64,000 bases of DNA. Origin: Mrakia gelida. Taxonomy: Eukaryota > Basidiomycota > Tremellomycetes > Cystofilobasidiales > Mrakiaceae. Below are positions 33,751-43,358 of the stretch, piece after piece (positions within the stretch are counted from its first letter, which is position 1; each line of letters starts with the position of its first letter). Made by a program: the position numbers and the translations under genes. The stretch spans positions 2,108,001 through 2,172,000 of the forward strand of contig BRON01000004.1 of assembly GCA_024345305.1 (NCBI GenBank), written 5' to 3'. The notes beneath the pieces are model-generated. The model was not told the DNA's origin. It saw only the letters and a program-made list of their open reading frames with translations, and searched no databases.

Positions 33751-36180
33751 TTACTGCTGGTGAGGGTGGTTGTTGGCGTTTCCTCCAGAGTAGGACGAGT
33801 ATCGAGAGTTATCGCTGAGCCTGGAGAGAAGGGAAAAGAAGGAAGGGAGAAAGCGAGTCAGCAACGCGAATCAAAACACAGGACGCGTCTTGTTCCTCCT
33901 TCGATCGAGCAAGGGATGATCTGTTACTCACATCGAGTTCCTGAAAGGGTTGTTGACACCACTGGCGACACTCAATCGGTTGTTTCCTCCAGGCGAGGTC
34001 ATGGCGGGCGAGGTGCTAGGAGTCGCTCCGAATCCGAGTCCTCGCTCGTTCTGTCCAAGCTCGAACCTGGGGGTACCTCCGTTCGCGTGAGCGCTCCTCT
34101 GGGCGTAGGCTCGAAGAGCGTCGTCGGGAGTGATGGAGGTGGAAGAGGAGAGGGGACCTCCGGGGATGAGGGTGGAGGTGGCGGCAAGAGGAGGGGAGGG
34201 AAGGGCGATGTGCTGGGAGAGAGGGGAGGCAGCTCCGAACGAGCTGGTTCGGTGGGTGCTACCGGAAGGTCGAAGCTGCTGCTCAGAGAGAACCTCCTCC
34301 ATGCCTTCTCCGTTGGTAGGGACTCGAGTGGCGTTTCCGGATTGCTGCTTTCGCATGACTGAAGAAAGAAGGAAAAACGAAGGCGCGACGTCGTCAGAAT
34401 CGAGTTCTTCGACCTGTTTCGCGACGAGAAGAGGAAAAGAAAGGGAGAAGCTAAACTCACGCATGACAGCCTCCATCGACCTCAAACCCTCATCGACGCT
34501 GGGCCTTCCTCGTCCGTCGACGTCGTCCTCTCCGAGAACGAAGGGTCCCTGAGCCTGGATGGGCGAGACGTTCATCTCCTCGGCTCGCTCCCTCTCCGAC
34601 TGGAAGCTCCTCTTCGGAGGCGTAGACTTGTGAGGAAGCGAGTGGATGGAGGCCGACTTGCCCTTTCCGGCGTGGGAGGAGAGTCCGGAGTGGTTGGAGT
34701 GGGTAGGTCGAAGAGCGTCTCCGAACGAGACCCTGGATGCTCGCTGTCCAATCTCCTCGGGAGCGAACGAGACTCGGTTCTTCTTGCCGTCGTCGAACAT
34801 GGAGATGGCTCGTCCGGAGGGAGAGGCGATGAACTGGGAGTCTCGCGACTGTCGATCGATGTAGGAGGCTCCTCGAGCGAACGAAGGTCGGTCTCCTCCT
34901 CGCTGGGACATCTCGGGTTGCTCGTGCTGGTTGGTTCCTCGTCCGGCCATGTTGTTCTCGACGGCGAAGGTGGAAGAAGCTCGTCCGTTGTCGAAGACGG
35001 ACTCTCCTCGAGTGTTTCGGTTCGTCGACATCGAGGGTCGGTGCATCGATCCGGAGGGACGGTGAGTCGACGTTCCAGGTTGCCAGTGCTGGGAGATGAC
35101 CGACATTCGGTTGTCGATCGCCTGAGACCATCTGCGAGTGAGGGAGAACGAAGGAGAGAAGGGATCGAAGACGAACAGTCAGCGAGAGCGAACGGAAAAG
35201 GGAAAGGCGGCGACGACGTCGAAGAGGGAAAGGACAACGAGACGAACCTCTCTCTCTTCTTGGCCTGCTTCGCCCTGATCCATCGAACGTAGAAGAAGGT
35301 ACCCGTCAACAGCACCAAGATGGGGATCAAGGCGGCGGCGGCGACGCTCCCAGCGGGGAGACCTGACTTTCCACTCGAGGCGGCGTCGTAGACGATGGAG
35401 TCGACGGTGTCGGTGTTGGCTGCTGGTGCTGCTACCGATCCAGTTCCGGTTCCGGTGGCTGCGACTTTAAGGAGGCTCTCAGGGTAGGTGACGGCGAAGG
35501 GAGGACCAGCGACGATGCTTTGGAGGAAGGAGGGGAGGGTGGAGTCGGCGTCCGAGATGGTGATGGAGAGGGAGGCGGTCGTGGTAGCCCCCCACCACTT
35601 GGGGAGGAGAGCGACCTTGTAGGATCCGGTGGTTTGGTCGACGTTGGTAAAGATCTGCAAGACGAGGAGAAAGATATACAGGAATCAGTTTGAGGAGAGC
35701 TGCGACGAAGGAGGGAGGAGAACGAAGGGCGCCTGAGACTGACCTTGATCAAAGGCGAAGTGAGGTTGGAGGCGTAAAGCGAGATGTCGATCTTTCCCTT
35801 TGTTGCGACGGTGCAGGCAGGGTCCCAGGTGAAGGTGATATCTCCAGAAGAGGCGTCGAAGGATGAGCTGGTAGCGGTAGGGTAGGTGTAGAGCTGAGCG
35901 GCCGTGCAGATCTCTGTAGAAAGGGGAAGAGAGGTAGGAGGAGGGGAAGCAGGAAGGGAAGGGAAGGAAACACAAGGGCGGAGAAGGACGTCAGTCTCGA
36001 TTCCCTTCACAGAGTCTTCCCATCCAGCTTTTCCCGTTCGGAATTCAACCGACCACCGTCTCTGAGCCCTCCCGATTCTGTTCGTGGCACTCTCGAGTCT
36101 GTAGAAAGAAAGGACGACTCACTGTCCTTCTTCGCGAGTCGCGAATGACGAGTGGACCTGGCGGAAGAGTCGAGCGACAT
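33751..36180 (-). CDS. single-pass membrane protein with Ser-rich extracellular and cytoplasmic regions
   Basis: Not assigned to a named family. Exon 1 (from 36180) is short and polar, MSLDSSARSTRHSRLAKKD. Exon 2 starts ICTAAQLYTYPTATSSSFDA SSGDITFTWDPACTVATKGK, exon 3 continues FTNVDQTTGSYKVALLPKWW GATTTASLSITISDADSTLP, a beta-rich ectodomain. One membrane segment follows, GSVAAAALIPILVLLTGTFF YVRW, then a basic stop-transfer (RAKQAKKRE) and RWSQAIDNRMSVISQHWQPG, a cytoplasmic motif I associate with fungal single-pass surface proteins from memory. The rest is Ser/Thr/Pro-rich with NRLSVASGVNNPFRNSMRLS near the end. No signal peptide is visible before the ectodomain, so either topology is set by the membrane segment or an upstream first exon is missing. 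Confidence 0.7.
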
Positions 36181-37606
36181 GTTTGAGGAGTTGAAGGTTA
36201 AGGGGGAGGTTTCGTAGAGAAAAACGAGTTGTTGGAAGGAGAGGGAAGTCCTAGGTTGCTGGTGAAGGTGTTCGTAAAGTGTGAGAGGGTGTAGATTCGT
36301 CGAGGAAGGGGGAGAAGGAGGCTTTTTCGTGGGTTGTTGACCGGAAGGGAAGAGAGCGAGGTTTGCTGAAGAGCCGTGGGGGAGAGAGAAACTGGGAGAG
36401 TTTCTTCTTTTGTCGGAGAGAGAGAGGGCGAGGGTTGTCGACCGAGGGAGAAGAGAACGGAGAGAAGAAGGAGAAAGGGAGGCGAGAGAGGATGGAAGGA
36501 GTTGGAGGAGAGGGAGCACAAGGCTTCAAGGATCGAAGGAAACGAGGGTGGGCTCGTTCTCCAGCGGGAGGCAGCGGGCCTGAACCAGCCTCTTTCCTCA
36601 CTCAATATTGTTCGCAGAGTGAGAAAATTGGGTTCGCGGTCTTCGGTTCCCATTCTTCATCCAGATCAGTATGAAAATCTGCACAAAGGGAGAGGAAAAA
36701 GTTGTTTGACCACGCACAGTCAGGAACCCCAGAATCGCCTCGATGTCTGAGAGAGAGAAAGAGAACAGAGGCTGAAGGGAAGAGGTTTTTCGAAGAGAGA
36801 GGGTTTGGACGTACTGAAATCAACCAAAAGAGAATCCGAAGGCCTTTAGGAAGAGAGAAAGGTGAACCGTCAACAAGTCGCGTCCTTCTTGAAACGCGTC
36901 ACAAGCTCGAGAAGGGCGATCACCCGATCTTCCTCGACAGGCAAAAACCTTCTCAGCCCTGTCTGTACGCCTGTACTCCTCTTTAGGCCGAAGGAAACTG
37001 CTTTTGTAACCCTCTTTGTCGTTAGAGAGCGCGGTTCTTGATGAAAGTGACTCGAAAGGTGGATCCGAAGCTCAGCTCGAGACGCGTCGCATGAGCTGCT
37101 CTGCCACCAGGACGGCGATGCTGGAGCTTCCTTGCACCTCGAGCACCCAGACTTACGCTTAGTACTGGATATCGAGCTTGTTGTTGATCCGCGGGAGTTA
37201 TTTCTGGTTGAGGAGGACGTCGACGGATGAGATGCGCGACGCGTCTGAGTTGTAGAACAGATCCATCGCCGCTTCCGAGAGTTACGACGTGACCAGTCAG
37301 ATTCCATGCATATAACCACTCTTCTGCAGCATATTCCCTGCAAGAAGACGTATCAGTCTGCTCTTATCGGTTCTCGTCGATTCGCGTCGTCGATCCTTCA
37401 GCTCGACCCTCCTTTCCTCGACTGCTGATCCTTTTCATCTTATCTTTGATCTAATCTAGATCGCTGCCTATTCATCTCCTGACGCTTTGACCTCTCATCC
37501 CCTCTCGCAGATTTTCCGCCTCATTCTTTCTATTTCGACGGACGGCCCCCTCATGCGAAAGTGCAAGCTCACAACCTTGGCTCAACCTCCTCCTCCCCCA
37601 ACCGCC
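36181..37606. other. divergent region with an unexplained spliced-looking exon
   Basis: About 1.4 kb between the membrane-protein gene (-) and the GT61 gene (+). The first 400 bp are leader-like for the minus gene. At about 37,340 the minus strand shows an acceptor (CTGAT...TTGCAG) followed by an open stretch reading EYAAEEWLYAWNLTGHVVTL GSGDGSVLQLRR. GACGCGTC occurs at about 37,080 and 37,229. I cannot identify a gene; it may be a decayed one. Confidence 0.35.
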
Positions 37607-40123
37607 ATGTTCACTCAGCTCAAGCGCTACCTCCCCTCCTCTTCGAAACGACTCTCCCTGCCTCTTCTCCTCGCCACCTTCACCTTCGTCCTCGTAACAG
37701 TCGCCTACCTCTCGTTCGACCATCCCTTCTCAACCTCCCTTCTCTCGCTGAATGACGAACGAGCTCAGCTTGAGCTCAACGATCTCCTTCTGCCAAAGTT
37801 TCTGAGCGAACTAGGAGGGAAGGCGGATCTCTTTGGGTCTGATGGGAGCTTCAGGATTGATAGGGAGACGAAGTGGGTCGGAGGGATACCTGGATGGTGT
37901 GAGTGCAGCTGTCTGGGAGGAGGGAAGAAAGAGGAGGGAGGACAGATTCGTCGGTTGTCACCTTTTTCCTCCAAGCTCACGCTCGTTCCCTTCCTCTTGC
38001 CTTCGATACAGCTTCCTTCGAGAACCTCTACTTCATGGGAGGAAGATTTGGTCAGTCGTTACATTCCTGAGCCCTCGAGGAACCGGACATGAAAAGCTGA
38101 ACCTGTTCAACCTTCTTCCCCGCCGTCGTCAGTCGCTGTGACATCCAACTTCTCCTCGATCCCTCCGCTCGGCACCCTCCTCACAGACATTCCCCTCGAC
38201 GTGTTCTCCCCGGAGGAGGCTTTAACGACGTGGTACGAAGAGCGTGATGGAGCAGAGCCGAGGCGAATCTCGGAGCTGAGAGGAGGAACGATCTTCATGG
38301 CCAAGAGCGGATGGGGAGGAACGAGTGAGCTCCCTCTTTCCCCAAGCTTCTAGTAGCGACTGAAGAGAGCTGACTTCTTCGTCTCCGGTGATCTTTTAGC
38401 GTACTACTAGTAAGCATCATCCTTTCTCCGGTCGGGACGACTCTGTAGAGCCAAATCTGACTCGAGCGCCGCGTCGACTTCAGCCATTACGTCGCCGAGG
38501 TTTATGCTGGCTTGATGTACCTCTTCACCTCCACCTCGGATCGTTTTGTCTTCCCTCGAAGGCTTATCAACTCAGGAGATCAGTGGAAAGGGTTCCACGG
38601 CGGTTTGAACGAGTGAGTCGCCTTCGATCCTCTCGCCCTCGGCGCGTCCCTAGTCGCTTGCCCTTTCGAAGCTCACCATAGGCCCTTATTCCTTCCTTTA
38701 GATGGTTCATGGAATCTCTTTCCCCAAAGACTCAGATGCAGGACGTCGAGATCTGGTCGGAGATGAGCGATTCAGGAGAGCTGTTCGTCTTCGACGAGAT
38801 CTCGATCTTCGATCGATGGAGAGCTCACGAACACAACGAGCAGGCTCAGCTTTGGAACAAGGTCAGTCTCGCACTTTCTCTCCGCCCTATACTGCCGCCC
38901 GAGTATCGACGTCTGACGCCTCGTTTGTCTTTCTGCAGGCTATGGGAGGTGAGTCGTCGTGCGAGTCCCCGTCGTGGCGACCAGGTCGATTGCTGACTCT
39001 CGTTTCGCGCTGCGCAGGACTGTACGACATTCTTCCACCTCGTGAACACTGGTGGGAGCCCGTACGAGGCCAGATGCAGAGTGTGTTAGGCTTGAAAGCG
39101 GTGAGTTCAGCTCAGCCTCGAGCCCCTCCTCGCGTTGCTCACTTTCTGACTTTCGACCATCGCTTATCTAGTCGATACAGGATCATCCTCAAACTCTCCC
39201 GAAGGTCGTCTACGTGTCACGGTGCGTTCTTCTCCTCCAACCCTCCTCGCTCATCTCCCTCAACGTCGTTTCGATCTTCGCTGATGATCGTCGACAACTT
39301 TTCCGTGCAGGCAACCGTCCTGGCATCGAAAGCTAATTCAGGAGGATCACGAGGTACTCGTATCAACTCTCAAGTCCACACCGGGCATCGATTTCGTCTT
39401 AGCGGAATTCGAGAACGTGAGTCGATTCACATTTGACGCGTCGTCGACCAACCTTTTCGCTTCGCTGACCATTCCGCCGTCACGTCTCCAGATGACCCCC
39501 TCCGAGCAGATCTCCCTAGCTCTCCGAACCGATATCATGATCGGAGTTCATGGCAGTGGGTGAGTCTCTCGAATCCTTCACCTCGTCTCGTCTCGTCTCG
39601 TCCACCATTCTCGAGCGAGCTGCCGAGCTGAGCTCTCCCCTCCCCTCCTCGCCCTCCACCTCTTTCCCTCCCAGTCTAACCCACGAAGTCTGGATGCGCA
39701 ATGGCAGCTCCCTCATTGAGAGTACGTCGTCTCTCTCCCTTTCCCTCCTCAAACCCTCTCGCCTTTCCGAACTCACGCATCTGATCCCCGTTCGCTTTCC
39801 TCGCCGTCCTAGTCTTCGACGCCCAATCCTTCATCAGGGACTACCAAATGGTCGCTGCTCCTCTCGGATTCAAGTACTTCCCGATCCACAACGACACGAT
39901 CTACGATTGGAAGAAGGAGGCGAAAGGTTTGTCGCCTCTTTCGACTTTTGAGAGAGCTGTCGCGACGAGGCGAGACGAGTCGAGTCGAGCTGACTTTTTG
40001 TTGTTTTCGGCGATTGGGTTGGGATCAGGTCTGGAACTGGGACCGGAGTTCAGTGGATCTAGTATACGAGTGTACGCGCCGACGATTAGGGATCTGGTTC
40101 TTCAGCTTGTGGGTTCGTCATAA
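37607..40123 (+). CDS. glycosyltransferase family 61-like, type II membrane protein
   Basis: Predicted Golgi-type glycosyltransferase. From ATG 37607 the N-terminus (MFTQLKRYLPSSSKRLS) precedes one membrane anchor (LPLLLATFTFVLVTVAYLSF), a type II topology. Luminal exons read GGRF, IPPLGTLLTDIPLDVFSPEE, VDFSHYVAEVYAGLMYLFTS TSDRFVFPRRLINSGDQWKG, MQDVEIWSEMSDSGELFVFD, GLYDILPPREHWWEPVRGQM, PKVVYVSRGNRPGI and VLVSTLKSTPGIDFVLAEFE, then MTPSEQISLALRTDIMIGVH GSGLTHEVWMRNGSSLIE. G-V-H-G-(S/A)-G-L-T-(H/N) is the conserved GT61/DUF563 block. The end has FKYFPIHNDTIYDW and RDLVLQLVGSS. Donor sugar (xylose or N-acetylglucosamine in characterised relatives) is not readable from sequence. An in-frame ATG at 37553 is a less likely start. 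Confidence 0.85.
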
Positions 40124-40345
40124 TAGATGGGTTTGATTCGATTCGACGCGTCGCATCGCCTTGTTCGACTCTTTCCTTCTCTCGAGGACTCAGAAGAAGT
40201 TGTCGTGGAAGTCATTACGTTATCCGAGAGAGGAAAGCAAAAGTGAAACACGGACGAACAAGACTCGAGAACAAATCGACCGAGAAGCATAACAAAACGA
40301 ACGAACGACGAAGTGCGAACGAGCGAACGAACCAACACTGAACCC

Positions 40346-43213
40346 TCAACCACCCCCCCACGTGCTCGCCAACCCCCTCATGTCCCCTCCCACCGGATCC
40401 GCGATCGCGTTCCATTTCTCCGCGTGGTACGACCTAACGTGCTCAATGGCCTCCATCGAAAAGAACGAATCTTGTTCCGAGTTGACGCTGAGTTCGATGA
40501 ACGGGTCGTTGGAGTATCGAGGGTCGGATCTGTGAAGAGTGAAGGGAGGAGAGGGAGGGAAAGGGCGAGTCAGTTGGTGTTTGGGAGGAGAGAGGAAGCC
40601 GAGGGAGAGGGAGGAGACGAGACGACTCACTTGCAAAGTCGACATTTGGCCTTCTTTCGGTTGATGAGCTTCTGGGCCCAGAAGAGGAGGAAGGCAGGTC
40701 TGGAGGTGTCGAGGCATACAAGGAGGCGGAGAGGGGGGTCAGCAAAGGATTCGAACGCGCGAGAGACGAGGAAAAGAGGACGAGGAGCTGACCTCTCGTT
40801 GATGTTGTCGGGCAGACCACAGATCCACCTCTTGTCGAGGTTGGAAGGCTCCATCGAAGATGAGTTCTCGTCAACGATGACCTTGGAGGTCGAAACAACC
40901 GGCTCGGGAGATCCAGCGTCCAATCGAGGTCGTTTGGCGGGAGGAGGGGAAGGGAGGTCCTCGTCGTAGTCCTCGTGGAGTTGGAGATCTCGTTTCGAAC
41001 TTGAGAGCGGTGAGCGAGGGACGGGGTCTTCATCCAGATCGATGTCAAAGTCGAAGGATGCGAGGTCACAGTCGATGTCAGTGGGCTGAGAGAGAAGAAA
41101 GAAAGGAAGGTCAGAGGACGGGAGATCAAAGAGGGAAGAACGCGACTCGACTCACGGAAACGGAACGCGAAGGGAAAGCCTCAGGATCCTGCGGGAAACG
41201 AGAGCGAGACGCCGGCGAGTCAGTATACATTCTAAGAGTCGTGAGGAAAGTAGGAGAAATAGAGTGGAACTCACAAACACCCTCAACCTCCTCTTCAAAT
41301 CCTCGTTTTCGATCGCGAGTCTCTCCGACATCTCCTCCTGCTCTCCCAACGTCAGATCCGCCGTTCTCGTCTGAGCCCTAGCCACCAAAACCTCCTCCTC
41401 CCTCTGCTCCATCTTCCTCCTCAGATCTCCCGCCGCAGCCTCGGCCTCAATCCTGCTCCTCTTCTCGTCCTCCAACTGCAATCTCAGCGAAGCGACCAAG
41501 TCCGACTCGTCCTGCTTCGAGCTCCCTCCTTCTGTGACTCCTCGTCCCTCGAGTTTTTCGGAGCTCGGTCTTCGTTCGATGGAGAGTTGAAGGTCGATTA
41601 TGTCCTCGACTGCTTCGACGTCCGACGAGCCGGGTCGAGGTTTGGGCTCCTCCTGCTGTCCGCGACCATTCAGAGAAGGCGAAGCTCAGGCTGAGGACTC
41701 GTCGTGCTGGTGCTTGTGGACATCTTGATCGAGAGAGGCGGGAGGGACGAGATTCTGAGTGGAGGAGATGGAAGGGTGCGAGTGCGAGGAGTCGTTTGCT
41801 GAGGAAAAGCAGAACGAAGCTGGGATCAGCGAGCGACGACGAACGCAAGTCGAACGAGGCGGGAACAGAGACGTACATTGATGAGAGGTGGGCTTCGATG
41901 AGGATCCTTGACTGTGGGATTGGATGAGAGCGAAACGAGGCATCGAATGAGCTAGTGTTGAGAGCGAAAGAAGAAGGGGAGGGAGACGGACGCGACGAAC
42001 CTCGATCTTGCCACTCCGTTCAATCTCGACGGACCAGCGACGGCATTGGAGGATGGAGGGGGAGAGAATTTGACGAGGGAAGCCATAGCCTGATCTGCCA
42101 GTCCGGGTTCGATCGGAGCGACGAGGTCGTCGAGGGGATGGGCGAAGAGATGGAGGGGAGAGGGAGGTCGAGGTCGAGGTTCTGAAGGCGATTTGGATTG
42201 TTGAGAGACCTTCGTTCTGAAAGGTCTGGGAGTGGAGGAGGAGTTGAGAGCGTGGGAGGAGGCCTTCTTGGAGGGAGAGTTGGCGAGGCTGAAAGAGAAG
42301 AGAGAGATGGGGACGAAGGTCAGCTCGAGCGATCCGACTCTTCCCTCGCTCCTCCAGTTTTGAAGACCAAACGAGAGCTCACCGACTAGGTCCAGCATCC
42401 TCAGGCCCTTCATCTCGATTCAGATCAGACAGCCTTGTCTTCGGTGGCGAGGATCCGAACGTTGAGCTGACTGAAGCTGGGAGGAAGTCGTTCTCCTCGC
42501 TCGTCTCCTCCCTCTGGTCCGTCGTCGGTCGCGGACCATAGATCTCGTCCGCCGGTACGCACACCTCGACGTGGTCGGGCCAGGCATCTCGACGCTCGAA
42601 AGTCTTGGAGCACGAGGAGCAAGGGAGGAGGTTTCGGGAGTCTCGAGCAGCGGTGATCTCTGAAGAAGGAGTCGTTGAGGTCAGCGCGAGGCGATGGACC
42701 GTCCAAGGGAGGAGAAGACGAAGCTCACTCACTCTTGTTAGAAGGTAGGAGATGGGAGACGATCTTCTTGTGGTAGAGCTCTTGGTGCTCGTTTGCCTCC
42801 TCCTCGTTGTCGATATCGATGTCGGGGTGGTCATCGCAGTCGAAGAGCGTCAGATCGATTGGAACGTTCGAGTTCAGGCCAGGAGGGGGAGGAGGAGGGG
42901 AGGGGGGTCGTTGTTGCTTCTTCTTCTTCTTCTTCTTCTTCTTCTGGGTAAGGGGAGTTGAGACCGTAGGAGAAGCAGGGCGGGGAGGAGAAGAGTTGGG
43001 GTTGGAAGATGTAGCCATGGGAGGTGGAGAGGACGCGAGCCAGTAGCCAGGGGGGATAGAGAGAGAAGGAGAGCGAGCTCGAGCTGGAGCTCGACGGGGA
43101 GGAGGAGATTCGGCAACGGTCTTGGACGACGTAGAACCAGCTTGACCGTGGGAAGAAGAGGAGGACGAAGGATGGAGGGTAGCGCGAGAAGAGGAGCCAG
43201 CGGGAGGTTTCAT
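40346..43213 (-). CDS. zinc-finger / coiled-coil protein, possibly with an alternatively retained intron
   Basis: From ATG 43213 (MKPPAGSSS) exon 1 is disordered and includes a run of nine or more lysines (CTT repeat, about 42,919-42,946) and SNVPIDLTLFDCDDHPDIDI. Exon 2 holds a C2HC finger: CSSCSKTFERRDAWPDHVEV followed by C (C-x2-C-x12-H-x3-C). Exons 3-4 are Ser/Pro-rich. A coiled coil follows (SLRLQLEDEKRSRIEAEAAA, SERLAIENEDLKRRLRVF), then DPEAFPSRSVS, an acidic stretch with PPAKRPRLD, and the C-terminal PAFLLFWAQKLINRKKAKCR LCK ... EHVRSYHAEKWNAI with C-x2-C and H-x4-H like the 23,482-25,219 gene. An in-frame TGA at 41,686-41,688 interrupts the frame; it is removed if a 66-nt intron with a GTCCAC donor is spliced. 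Confidence 0.65.
42919..42946. repeat. (CTT)n microsatellite encoding poly-lysine
   Basis: Nine or more CTT triplets on the plus strand, coding for consecutive lysines in the minus-strand zinc-finger gene. Confidence 0.9.
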
Positions 43214-43358
43214 CTTGAAGGGCGAGTCATCGTTGGCAGGGCGAAGAGGAAGAGGGAGGGAGAAGGAGGAGGAGTGTGAGCTCGAATCACCGCAGTGCCC
43301 ACCGACTGCGACCTGCCCTCTCTCTCGTCGAGAAAAAAATCCTTCAAGATTGGTCCCC

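Noticed and set aside
41686..41688. TGA read as selenocysteine
   Set aside because: No selenoprotein context or hairpin is visible, dikaryotic fungi are not known to use it, and a 66-nt intron explains it.
43215..43358. Earlier in-frame start for the SNF2 gene at 43215
   Set aside because: It would leave one base to the divergent gene start at 43213; the ATG at 43359 follows leader-like sequence and is more likely.
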